Source of the DNA: Centropristis striata
Lineage: Eukaryota > Chordata > Actinopteri > Perciformes > Serranidae
NCBI RefSeq assembly: GCF_030273125.1
Contig: NC_081525.1
Location: 27,649,818 to 27,713,817, forward strand
Length of the DNA: 64,000 nucleotides
Direction of reading: 5' to 3'
Each line of letters begins with the position of its first letter. The stretch's first letter is position 1. A program made the translations under genes and the position numbers. Of this stretch, positions 23,639 to 33,462 are shown one piece after another. Under the pieces are notes generated by a model that was not told the DNA's origin, searched no databases, and saw only the letters and a list, made by a program, of their open reading frames with translations.

Positions 23639-23870
23639 CAGTAAGGGAAAGAATTATTTGATCCCCTGCCGATTTTGTGATTTTTGCAAAATGTTCCCAC
23701 TGACAATAAGGGGCTACAATTTTAATTGTAGGTTTATTTAAACAGTGAGAGACAGAATATCAAAAAAATATCCAGAAAATCCCATTATATAAAAGTTATA
23801 CATTTATTTTGTTTACAGAGGTAATGAATCAAGTGAAAAGAAGGGTCATTTTTCTAATGACTTGCATACA
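23639..23870 (+). mobile_element. Tc1-like transposon end, truncated
   Basis: After TATA the sequence CAGTAAGGGAAAGAATTATT and TGATCCCCTGCCGATTTTGT, then 'cccactgacaataaggggct', 'ggtttatttaaacagtgaga' and 'gacagaatatcaaaaaaata', follows the terminal region of a common Tc1-like family of fishes. No transposase and no opposite end are present. Confidence 0.65.
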
Positions 23871-23948
23871 AACTGATATCTGTATGCAACGAGAGCAGTC
23901 ACCCCCTGCTGGCCATTAGTTAGAATACAGGTTTAAGGAACGTCCATA

Positions 23949-24637
23949 TTAGGCCCGTTTACACGAAGACGCTTGCGGGTAAAAACGACAAAATATTTTA
24001 TCAGCAGTGCCTTTCGTTTAGACGGTGACGGCGTTTTTGGGGCTTAAAACGGCAAAAATCTGAAACCACCCTCAAGAGTGGTAAACTTGAATACGCTCTG
24101 CCGTAGCGTGTCTGTCTATACTGCCAACACGCAAAACTCTGCTCAGATCTGCTTACGTCACGTACGCGTTTACCTCACATACATGTGCCAGTACAGGGAA
24201 ATAAACAAACGTGGGATTATTTCCATGCCGTCGGACCTTCAAGCTGCTCTGTCTTTTGACCAATATGTACAGATAGTATTAGTGAGAAGGATCTGGAATT
24301 ACCTCTATCACATTTTGGTTGCACCAATTGGTGGGAGGCGAGCCAGACGGCTTTGGACGAGACCTGGGAGATCTAGTGGATGGTGGAGAACTTTGTGGAA
24401 GGAGTAGCTGATGAAAATGTGTGGCGTGAAAACTTCCACATGCCCAAAGATGCTCTTATCTCTTTAAGTGATGCCACGTGGCATGCATACCCGATCCAAT
24501 TTCACACTTTTGCGTTACTGTATGCACACAGATTTCCTCCAGAAAACACTTGACTAAATGCGGGAAGTCATGACGTGAAGACGTGACGCCACTTTTGCGT
24601 CTTCTGTTCAAACCGTCATTGTGTAAACGTAGCCTTA
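23949..24637 (+). mobile_element. PIF/Harbinger element with vestigial transposase
   Basis: TTA at 23949-23951 and 24635-24637 flank a 683-bp element starting GGCCCGTTTACACGAAGACG. The reverse complement of its end reads GGCTACGTTTACACAATGAC. Inside, a decayed stretch of transposase sequence remains (separate entry), which ties this MITE family to the Harbinger superfamily. Confidence 0.75.
24230..24475 (+). pseudogene. Harbinger-type transposase N-terminal remnant
   Basis: From 24383 one frame reads VENFVEGVADENVWRENF, then HMPKDALISLSDA. This is the 'WRENFRMSKDTF..L' region found near the N-terminus of PIF/Harbinger (HARBI1-like) transposases. Just upstream, in another frame, RRLWTRPGRSSGWW resembles the 'RRWWVRPW' motif that precedes it, so there is at least one frameshift. 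The DDE catalytic region is absent, and at this size the remnant cannot be functional. Confidence 0.6.
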
Positions 24638-24814
24638 GATTCACTTTTAATGCCCAGAGGTTGCTGCTTGATTAAGATACTGCTACTGGACCAGGATTTT
24701 AAATGTCAAAGGTCACCAGACTGTGATGTACTTCTTCAGGATCTACTGCATCTACTGAATGCAACAACTCCTGTTAGTGGAACAGGTTAGTGCAATGTGT
24801 TGTGGCTGTCTTAC

Positions 24815-24919
24815 TGTAAATGCTGTTGTGCCCTTTCCTTCCATCTGTGTTGCCTCTCCTGCCTCCATGCTTGACTTCTCAGTGAGGATATCCAGCAGCA
24901 CGGACCCAGTTCGTATGAC
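24815..24919 (-). CDS. Candidate exon, gene unidentified
   Basis: On the minus strand a long pyrimidine tract (tcccctctgctccctcag) is followed by a 105-bp open segment reading VIRTGSVLLDILTEKSSMEA, then GEATQMEGKGTTAFT. It ends at a good donor, TTTACA|gtaaga. It is in phase 0 at both ends and agrees in phase with the candidate exon at 22798-22925. Another frame is also open. It could be chance, and no homology is recognised. Confidence 0.28.
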
Positions 24920-25229
24920 CTGAGGGAGCAGAGGGGACCGAGGGGGCGGGAAGAGGAGCAGAGAAGCAAGGGGAGAGGAGATTGAGCCACAGTGCTCCTG
25001 CTGGCAGGTAAACACGCATTGTATCCACAACATCACCCTCTGTCTTCCTGCTGTTTCCCCCCTCACTGTCTCAGTCTCTCTTTTGTCTATTGCCCCTCTC
25101 CCCTGCTGTTTGCACCACAGCCAATATGTGGGTCACTGCAGATATCACAATGTGTCACAACACTAAAACGCTCGCATCAAATCGTTCTCACTTTCTGGAG
25201 AAACACACATATGTACACCTTCATCGCGT

Positions 25230-25283
<54 letters not shown>
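25230..25283. repeat. (CA)n microsatellite
   Basis: About 27 CA units. Confidence 0.97.
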
Positions 25284-25285
<2 letters not shown>

Positions 25286-25436
25286 TTACTAATTATACAG
25301 CCTTTTCCTCTCTCCTTTTTCGGCTTTGCTGGCGACAGATGGGCTGAAGTCTGTGTACCTCGTGTGGAATTGTGTGTGACTGCTGAAGGACAGAGGGAAG
25401 GAGGAAGAGTGGAAACTGAACTACAAAGTACTGTAT

Positions 25437-25470
<34 letters not shown>
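25437..25470. repeat. (TG)n microsatellite
   Basis: About 16 TG units with one early TTTG interruption. It lies 150 bp from a (CA)n tract of opposite strand sense, so the two could pair as an inverted repeat. Confidence 0.95.
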
Positions 25471-26245
25471 AAAGTTGAGGCAGAGGAGAGTGCGCAGGAC
25501 AGAGCTGGTCATTAAGCAACTCTCCATGTTAATACCGGTCCCTTATAGTGTTGCCTAACTTGACTTTTTCATTTAGTAAAGTTGGAAACAAAAACCTGTG
25601 CTGAAACAACATATCCAAAACAAATCTATAAAAACCAACAAACATCTCGTCAGTCCTGACAGTCAGCACTTGGCACATATCAAACTACTAGCACATTTCT
25701 AGTTATTATTCATTTAAAAACAACCCATTAATTATTTCTACTCTGCCGTTTTTGCAGACGTTTTCTGACTAACCAGATGTAGACTTTGATTACATACCTG
25801 CCATTGGCTGTGTCTCTCACGTGGTATTCTCCTCCCCTCCAGCTATCTTGGATGTCTACACAGCAGGGAATGGTCACTGCTTCTGGGTCTTGACACTGCC
25901 TAAAATGATTTTGATTGGTTGAAAAAAATACAGCTGGAGTGTTTTTTCCTTATCGCAGGATGAAAATGAGTGCAGCCAGGCCAGAAACAGAGAGAAATGT
26001 TAAATTTAGGAGAAAAGTTGGCATAGTGAACAAGAACTGTAATGTCTGCAAAGAGCTCTCAAGCTGAGTCAAGTTTATAACCTCACCATTGGGGTATCAA
26101 GATGTTTGTTTGAGCTTTTTTATGATTTCCTGACACATGCTAGAAAGGGCATAATTGACATGGCACAGGGTCATTTTGAAGAACTTGGATTTGGAGCCCA
26201 TTTTTTTTCTTAACTCTGCAAGACCACCTTTTGGCAATTGGTTGA
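25471..26245. other. Unassigned DNA
   Basis: No bounded repeat was seen. The acceptor-like 'ctcccctccag' at 25842 has no convincing exon behind it. Confidence 0.3.
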
Positions 26246-26577
26246 TGGTAAATGGTAAATGGACCTGCACTTATGTAGCGCTTTTCTAGTCGCTTTGCGA
26301 CCACTCAAATCGCTTTACACTACAGACTGTGCTCATTCACCTGTTCACACACACATTCATACTGGTGGCAGAGACTACCCTAAACGGTGCCACCTGCCAC
26401 CATTGGGAAATCATTCTCACACTGATGAACGCATAATCGGGAGCAATCTCTGGTTTAGTATCTTCTATTTAGTATGGGATACTTCAACATGTAGGCTGCC
26501 ATGGTCAGGGATCGAACCAACAACCATCCAATCAGTGGGCTGCCACTCTACCAACTGAGCCACAGCCGTCCATCAAC
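26246..26577 (-). mobile_element. tRNA-derived SINE with L2-type tail
   Basis: Read on the minus strand it opens GGCTGTGGCTCAGTTGGTAG (box A-like) and has GGTTCGATCCC (box B) about 45 bp on. It then carries 'catgttgaagtatcccatac', 'gtgtgtgaacaggtgaatga' and a 3' end 'aaaagcgctacataagtgca' with GGTCCATTTACCATTTACC. This is the common teleost SINE whose tail is borrowed from an L2-clade LINE. TSDs were not resolved. Full length is about 330 bp. Confidence 0.8.
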
Positions 26578-28674
26578 AATGGATGGCTGCTGTGTTGTCC
26601 AGATGCCAAAAAAAAAAAAGCTCAAGGTCTCCAGACTGGAAGTTAACAGAAGACCAACAACTTCAAAGACCTCATGGATGGTCTGCTATGATAGAGTGGT
26701 GACTTCACAGGTCTTATTAATAAGGGAAGGTGCAGTTTTTCCAGACAACTATTTGTAAATATGGTCTTCGACTGTTCATTACCACCGGGAAAAAAAACTT
26801 TTTATATGTCGGCTGCTCACTTATTAGAACTGGATTTGTAGACCTGCATGTTAAAAAAAAAAAAAAAAGAAAGAAAATTGATATAAAAACCAGTATGCGA
26901 TGCAAATGACAAAAATGTTACCCTTCCTTTAACGAAAAAAACCTTCAAAATGTTTATCATCTTGACTTTATTTACATCTTAATTAGATGATGTGTTGAGG
27001 GGACATACAACTCATAAATATACAAAATGTTTTTAAATGTGTGAAAATGTTTTACTTTCTCACTAATGAGAGGAGTAGTACCATTAAATCTTTTTTTACA
27101 AGTCATTTTCCACTCTTGCCTGTTTAAGATAAACTGGATTACTAAATCATTCTCACTCACAGAAGACTCATAAGTCATTTGTTGACAGGGCGATTTAAAA
27201 AAAAAAATATATATATATATATATTTAAATCAGGATCACTCCTGTTATGTGATTTTGACAGTCTTCATAACTGTCATAAAAATCAAAAGTTTTAAAATAA
27301 TTTATATAACCTAAATAAGGTTCAACAACACACACAGAATATCATTTATTTCTTGACTGTAAACATCACCCCGCTCAGGCTGGAAAGGACTCAGTTCACC
27401 CCGCTCTGATCAGTCCTGACACCAAATCAGAAATATAATCAGTTAAACAACCGTAACACCTGAAGGTTAAATTCCCAGAACACACTGTGTTCCTGTGTCG
27501 TGATCAGAACCTAAGACTCTTGGTGACGTGCTGACATTTTGGATTTTTCAAAACTCACTCTCCATCTCATACTCTTTTGAGAAGTGTGTTTCATGTGTGT
27601 GTCACTTTCAGTGGGGGAGACTTTACCCTCCCATTTTACAGAGGAACAGGGCAAGGTTCAATTTGTTCAGCTCTGTCTGTTACTCTGAGGTCTCTGATTT
27701 TTTCCTCTGAGAGGCTGGATGGCTGCAGGCACATTTCTGGTGATGTTTAAGCACTTTTAAAGAGCCTGTACGGTATGAAAGAACACAACAGGCACAGCTG
27801 CTGCCTTTGGTAACAAAAGTATTAGAATAAAGAGGTAAAAACTCTTTACCGAATTCTTGTTACTTCTTCAATCCTTTGACCTTACTACATTTGCCCATGC
27901 TTGTTATCTCTGCCATGGGCTTTGGAATATTTTTTTTGTACATTTATGACTGTTTGCTCAAGGTCCTCTTACTGTTGCAGTGATTTATCATTTTTGATAA
28001 AGCTGTTTTTTTGATTCCTGACTCTTCTTGACCAACTCCTCACTCCTCTGGGCGGAAGAGGTTGCAAGTTGCTCTATTTTAGTTCGATAGCAAAGGCATT
28101 TCTGTTAATCAGCTAAACTAAAATCCAGCCTTACCAAGTCTATTGGAGGCTATTTTGTGAACAACAATGCCATTACTTTCTGTCATCAACCGTGACCCAA
28201 ATAAACCTCTATTGCTGGTTTGCACCTGTTGTGGAAGTCCCAGATATGTCAGAAAACCAAATGCCGTTATGTCTGGATTAATAATATTATCTGGAGGTAC
28301 ACACAATAAAAAACAAGGGAAAAAGTAAGTTTTTTTTGTTTTTTTTTCTACATAAAGTACAAATACCATAAAAAGGTAAATTGATTTTACAACAAACATA
28401 AACCATAAAATAGGCATTGAAATCGCTGAATTAATCAAATAGGACATCATAGATTTATTTTTTTCTTACAGTTTTATTCAATTGCTTAATGGTCTTGAAT
28501 GTCAAATTAAAGTGAATTTAATGTAAAAAAAAAATAAATAGAAAAATACAAGAAATAAACATCACATTACTGTATATAACATTTTTGTTTCCTTACAGTA
28601 AAACATATGTAACAAATGTAAAACAATGTAAAAAAAATGTAAAAAGTCTGGCAAAATAGGCCAAAACATTTACA
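26578..28674. other. Unassigned DNA with a possible exon-like segment
   Basis: A (TA)n run lies at 27207-27224. At 27611 an acceptor (gtgtgtcactttcag) is followed by an open stretch reading GETLPSHFTEEQGK in one frame, but no good donor ends it before a TGA, so it is not called. The segments around 28440-28680 are A/T-rich. Confidence 0.3.
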
Positions 28675-29048
28675 GTCATATTAAAGTTCATTCATTCATT
28701 ACCATTAACCGCTTATCCGCAATCGGGTCGCGGGGGCTAGAGCTGATCCCAGCTGTCATTGGGCGAGAGGCGGGGTACACCCTGGACAGGACGCCAGAAT
28801 ATCGCAGGGCTAACACAATCACACTCTCATTCACACCTACGGGCAATTTAGAGTCCCCAATTAAACCTAAGTGCATGTTTTTGGACTGTGGGAGGAAGCC
28901 GGAGTACCCGGTGGGAACCCATGCTGACACGGGGAGAACATGCAAACTCCACACAGAAGAGGAGGGAGGTGGGAGGCGAACCGGCGACCCTCTAGCTGTG
29001 AGGCGAGAGCGCTAACCACTACACCACCATGTAGCCGTCATATTAAAG
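28675..29048 (-). mobile_element. Full-length tRNA-derived SINE with 12-bp TSD
   Basis: A 350-bp insertion (28687-29036) is flanked by the exact direct repeat GTCATATTAAAG (28675-28686 and 29037-29048). On the minus strand it starts with a tRNA-like head: box A TGGTGTAGTGGTTAGCGC and box B GGTTCGCCTCC. It continues with the conserved 'gcatgttctccccgtgtcag', 'gtactccggcttcctcccac' and 'gataagcggttaatggtaat' text and ends in an ATGA repeat. The perfect TSD indicates a fairly recent insertion. A broken relative is at 8728-8796. Confidence 0.9.
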
Positions 29049-29659
29049 TAAAAAATAAAAATAGTTATTCTACAGATATATTAGGGGTGGGACAATATGC
29101 TTTGGTCACAATTTGATTGTGTCATGATTCATGATTCTTGCGATTCTACAAGAATTGCAATTCGATATAATCAATACTTGCAATTGTCTTTTCCTTCTTC
29201 AAAAAAAACCAAGTTGAATCATACACTCCTAGTGATGAAACCATGAATGTCGTTCCCATAAACAATGCACATCAGTCTGGGTCAGTCAGCCCAGCAGCCA
29301 AAATAGAGCCTCTAAAAGAAAAGAAAAAACAGCACAAATGTGAGCCATGAAATTAAATGTTTCAAATCAAACAGCTTTTTCAAAACCCTGTACTGCACAA
29401 AAACACTGCTCTCTGAGGTAGTGCAAGTTATTGTAACGGACACTGTAGGAAAGAGGCATAATGTTGTGGGAGAGACAAAAAGTGAGTAAAAAACACACTA
29501 AATATGTTTGGAAGTGCAAATTCACTGTCTTCTGTCACAATTCCAACCCTCCTCCTTTATCTGGCCTTGGCACTGGCAAAAGTGACCCAAAAGAGACACT
29601 CACTGTAAGCCAGCCAGTGGCGACTTCACGCATGCACAATTCATTTGCAGACTGGACGC

Positions 29660-30245
29660 TAACGCCTGGATTCCACTGGATGCGTAACGGCTGCAGATCC
29701 GTCGTCGGAGCCGTTACGCACCCATTATAATCAATGTGTGAGATTCCACCGACTGCAGATCCGCTGCGTAATGAGTCCGACAACGCAGGGCCATCCGACA
29801 GCCCTCGCAACACTTGCGCAGAGCTTCTATTTTTGTGGGACGACGGAGCACTACGCATAAATTCAGCACAGAGCAGATCGTTCGGGACAGGAAGTCTTGC
29901 ACAGACACAAAATAAAACACCGGTATATTTTCAAAATAAAATATCTCGGGTTCGCTAACGAGGTCGGCCGGCTCGTTAACAAGCCGGCCGACCTCGTTAG
30001 CGCTCGTTAAGACGGAGTCGCTGGATTTGTCTCCAGTTATTAACGAGGAGATGTTGATTATCTTCCAGTTATATCAATTGATTAGGCGTGAATTTGCGAG
30101 ATCTCGTGCGTCCTCGGGACTCTGCTGTCCGCAACAGCTCCGACACAGACGGATCCGGTGGGTGTTGACGGACTGCGTAGATACGCAGTCGTTGCGGACA
30201 GACCCCTGTCGGAGTCGTTACGCATCCAGTGGAATCCAGGCGTAA
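29660..30245. mobile_element. PIF/Harbinger-like MITE with perfect 27-bp TIRs
   Basis: TAA at 29660-29662 and 30243-30245 flank a 580-bp element. The first 27 bases, starting CGCCTGGATTCCACTGGATG and continuing CGTAACG, are the exact reverse complement of the last 27. The clean TIRs and TSD indicate a young insertion. The interior is GC-richer than its surroundings and contains a perfect hairpin at 29954-30001. It has no transposase. It is a different family from the GGGCGCG element at 20190, although both have 'ttccac...gcgtaacg' ends. Confidence 0.9.
29954..30001. repeat. Perfect GC-rich hairpin inside the MITE
   Basis: Arm GCTAACGAGGTCGGCCGGCT, loop CGTTAACA, then the exact complement arm: 20 paired bases with no mismatch. 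Confidence 0.95.
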
Positions 30246-30604
30246 GGCTGCATAAGGACTGGGCCTTGTGAGCGCGTTAGGGCCAGGGAGGGGCCGCCAG
30301 CAGCCCCCGCTGCTCGATAAGAAGAGTAAGAATGAGTCTCCAATAACACCTGAAAAAGTCACTTGATTTGTCACTAGTCGTTTTCGACTAGTCGTAATGT
30401 TTTCTTTTTTGAAAAATAGTTGCTAGAGTGGTCTGAAAAGTCGCTAAATATAGTGTCAGAGGTTGGCAACACTGACGGCTGGGCTGAAGTTTTTCTCAAC
30501 ATGGATATGACATACTATAATCGATGCTGGGGAGAAAAATCTATTTTTAAAAATCACTCCATAAAAAACTGCAATATGTACATGAATCGATTTTTTCCCC
30601 CACC

Positions 30605-30605
30605 C

Positions 30606-30690
<85 letters not shown>
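30605..30690. repeat. (AT)n microsatellite
   Basis: About 40 AT units with a single TTT interruption near 30657. It abuts the right end of the hAT-like element. Confidence 0.97.
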
Positions 30691-30693
<3 letters not shown>

Positions 30694-30824
30694 TACTAAC
30701 TGTACATTACTTGTACTACTTAAATAAATTATCTGTAAAATAACTACTAAATTACTTGACAGTAAATGTTTGGCAACTTTTACAGTTTTTTTTAACCAGT
30801 TTCTTTTTCCTTTTTTTTTTACAG

Positions 30825-30896
30825 TGTAGGAGAAAACATCACCTTCTCCAGGAACTGGATGACTGTATCGACAATACAGTGCTGAGTTACATCAGT
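30825..30896 (+). CDS. Exon 1 of 3 in a candidate gene 3' end
   Basis: A 72-bp exon follows a strong acceptor (about 20 T-rich bases, then ttttacag) and ends ATCAGT|gtatgt. In phase 0 it is fully open and reads CRRKHH, then LLQELDDCIDNTVLSYIS, a helix-like sequence. The next intron is 166 bp, a normal size for teleosts. The protein family is not recognised; an earlier part of the gene should lie upstream on the + strand, but no convincing preceding exon was found. The exons at 31063-31114 and 31390-31466 continue the same frame. Confidence 0.55.
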
Positions 30897-31062
30897 GTAT
30901 GTACCCAAAATAAACATATTTAGTGGTACCTAACTGCAATAAATGGATCAATATGCTGACATAACTACGTCAAAATTCTGATATGTCAAAGTCTGAATTC
31001 CTGCTACATCAGGACTGTCTGCAAGAACAACAACTCTTGAAATGCTTGTTTTCCTCACACAG

Positions 31063-31114
31063 TTTGGATCCATGGAAGCTGCACAAGATTCTCAACACCT
31101 GGCACAGAGACTGA
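31063..31114 (+). CDS. Exon 2 of 3 in the candidate gene
   Basis: A 52-bp exon between 'gttttcctcacacag' and a consensus donor CTGA|gtaagt. It begins in phase 0, reads FGSMEAAQDSQHLAQRL and ends one base into the next codon. The next acceptor is 275 bp on. The reading is amphipathic and continues the helical look of the previous exon. Confidence 0.55.
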
Positions 31115-31389
31115 GTAAGTTTTGATTTCTGCAGCCTCCAACAATTGAGTGAATGTCTAAAATATTCATGTTAAAATCCAGAAACATGCTAGTAAATATT
31201 TAAATGTATAGTGTCCACTTTGCTAATGTAGATGTGGTGTATCCTTCATGACAGCTTGACTTTCCATGTCCTTTTATGTACCTGAGGATGTTTTTTCTTC
31301 GCTTTACCCACTACACACACACACACATAAACACTCCCTGACATCTCTTACTCTTGCCCTACAAATACCACTCACTGTCACTCCCTCAG

Positions 31390-31466
31390 AGAGCTCCATC
31401 GAACCACTATTGACCGCTGCTGGGGCTAATCGAAGGCCCCAGCGGCCTTCTTGTCCTGTTGGTTAA
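31390..31466 (+). CDS. Terminal exon of the candidate gene
   Basis: After the acceptor 'gtcactccctcag', the split codon A|AG gives K and the frame reads KSSIEPLLTAAGANRRPQ, then RPSCPVG, to TAA at 31464-31466. The three exons use compatible phases (0, 0, 1) and consensus splice sites, which is hard to obtain by chance over 640 bp. The encoded C-terminus is about 66 residues from the first exon. Identity is unknown. Confirmation needs RNA evidence. Confidence 0.55.
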
Positions 31467-32016
31467 TGGTGACCCACCTACCCCTCGCTCAGCCCAGGCT
31501 GCCGCCGCCCTCCCTGTCCTATCTCTCCATCTCACCTCCCCCTTCCTCTCCTGCTCTGGGTTGATTCGATGGCATTGATCTACTCCACCTCTTGACCTTC
31601 TTTTAGAAGATTTACTGATGTGGCTGTCCTACTTTGAACACATGCTGACTCTTTTTAGTTACAGTTCTGCTGCATTTTCAGAAAGTATTGACAACAAAAT
31701 CCTACTTTATAAAACTGAGGACGTTGAATGACATTGTATAAAATCAAATTGAAAAGCATCTAGAGCAGCATTTGTCAGCTGTGATGAAATTATGAAATAT
31801 TATAATTAAATATGAATTTATAGTAATATGTTATTATGTTAATGGTATAGTTTTCTGTCTTTTCTGTACATTTCATATCCCTACATTTTTGATTCCTACC
31901 AAGTATGTAAATTTGCAGAAGAAAAACTTTTTTTTAATTTCATTATATGTTTTTGCAGAGGCTAAACAAAAGTTAAAAAAAAATAGAAAATGAATTGGGT
32001 AGGGACTGTTTTCTGT
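31467..32016 (+). other. Probable 3' UTR and flanking DNA
   Basis: Pyrimidine-rich for the first 150 bp after the stop codon, then AT-rich. No canonical AATAAA was seen within the first 500 bp. A variant ATTAAA-like signal (aattaaat at 31804-31811) is possible. Confidence 0.3.
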
Positions 32017-32130
32017 TAGTGGTGGGCGATACGGCAATATGGCTCTAAAAGAATATCACATTATTTCAGGGTATTTTTTGCGATAGATATTCTTTACGAT
32101 ATTACAAAATACTAAGAAATATATAGAAAA
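32017..32130 (+). mobile_element. hAT-like terminal fragment
   Basis: 'agtggtgggcgatacggcaa, tatggctctaaaag...ttgcgatagatattctttac' matches the style of teleost elements ending in GTGGTGGGCGATA. The partner end was not found. Confidence 0.4.
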
Positions 32131-33234
32131 TATGATTTTTTAGTCTGTATGAATAAAAAAAAAAAAAAGTACAACAAAAAAAAAATCAGTCATGAATCTA
32201 AAATGTAGTGTGAAGAGCAAATCTCAACAGTGGCTAAATACAAATAATTACTCTTGACTCTTGAGTATCAGCAAATAATAAAAATAACCATCTCGGGGGT
32301 CTGGGGGCAAGTCCAGAGAAATGATGTGGGGACGGGACTGAGACAGACAGGTAGGCTCTCGTTTCTCTATCATGCTGGAATTGTTTTGAAGTGGAGAAGT
32401 GGGGAAGGCAGCTCGGTATATTCAGTGTGTGTGTGTAAGTGTGTGAATGCGTGCAGGGTTTTGACTTACTGACAGACACTCTGCTGAGCAACGGCAACAC
32501 AACGCAAAATAACTTTATATCATGAATTGTGTAGATATACTTTCAGTAGCTTGAAATGTGACGTTAGCGCAGCACATGAGACTCTTGTATTAATAAATAT
32601 CATTACAATAAAAGTAGAAAAATAAAATAATATTTGTTGTTTGTACAATGTGGGGAGAAAAATATTGTCCTGTGACGCTTCCTATCCGGAGTTATTGGCC
32701 CAAAAAATCTTGAGGGGGCCCTCAAGGTACGTATTCATCCCTATAACCTAACTCTAACTCCTAACCCTAGCCTTTATCCTAGCCCTAACCCTAACGTCAG
32801 TGGAATTTATAATCTAACCCTAACCCTAGTGATAGTATTATGACCTGACCCACAGGTCTACTCTAAACCTATAGTCAACTCTCACCCTAACATCTAAAAG
32901 CTAGTGTTACTTACAAAATACTCAATAATCCACCCATTTGGAATGAAAAAGTAGACAAAAGTGCAGTGAAAATGGAACCAAAAAAGGTGGATTTTGACCA
33001 ACACCACGAGTGAGAACAGTTACAAGGACATTAAAGGGTCCCTACACATTAAAGATTTTTATGCCAGAATCTGAGGTTAATGGGGGTAGTAGGCGATGAG
33101 AGCTGCGGACGACATGCGACAGGCAGTGCACTGCCTTTGACTCTCCTTTAACTGGCCTGTCATTGGACAACGCGAGGGGAGTCATCGAGATAACTTTAAA
33201 TACCTTACCCTAATCCACGTCGGTTATTACCCAC
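32131..33234. other. Unassigned DNA with degenerate telomere-like repeats
   Basis: CCCTAA/CCTAAC-like units, some exact (agccctaaccctaacg, taaccctaaccctag), are spread over 32738-32835, with another block at 33235-33257. No other feature was recognised. Confidence 0.5.
32738..32835. repeat. Interstitial CCCTAA-like repeats
   Basis: About eight exact or near CCCTAA units are interspersed with variants (CTAACT, CCTAGC). A shorter block (tagccctaaccctaactg) is at 33239-33256. They could be relics of an interstitial telomeric sequence or part of a repeat that uses this unit. Confidence 0.6.
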
Positions 33235-33462
33235 TTACCTAGCCCTAACCCTAACTGTGATATAGTTATTCAAAGTGATCAACATGTTCCTGAAAGTTTT
33301 TGGTATACTTGCCTTTGATGTTTTGTAATTATGCTCTGATATTTTGTGAATATGCTTTGATGTTTTGTAAATATGCTTTGATGTATGCTTACATCAGAAT
33401 GAAAGGGGTGGAGATAGATAGATGGGATAAACCGGATGGAGGAGAGCAGGAGCCTCACGTAA

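Larger units (their letters stand above)
29083..30609. mobile_element. Candidate hAT-like element hosting a nested MITE
   Basis: The left end TAGGGGTGGGACAATATG and the reverse complement of the right end (TAGGGGTGGGGGAAAAAATC) look like terminal repeats of a non-autonomous element. Flanks AGATATAT / ATATATAT match at 7 of 8 bases but are low complexity. The interior is AT-rich with 'cgattctacaagaattgcaa'-type text. Without the nested MITE (29663-30242) the host would be about 0.95 kb. Confidence 0.5.

Noticed and set aside
24992..25558. A 188-codon open frame on the + strand.
   Set aside because: Its length comes from the (CA)n and (TG)n tracts, and the rest has no protein-like pattern.
27611..27709. 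Exon-like segment after 'gtgtgtcactttcag'.
   Set aside because: The natural-looking frame stops before any good donor, and the alternative frame ends at a weak gtctct donor.
30801..30830. A 'tttttttttttacagtgtag' stretch resembling the TIR of the ACACTGTAAAA MITE family.
   Set aside because: It works better as a splice acceptor for the open exon 30825-30896. No partner TIR in the right place supports a MITE end.
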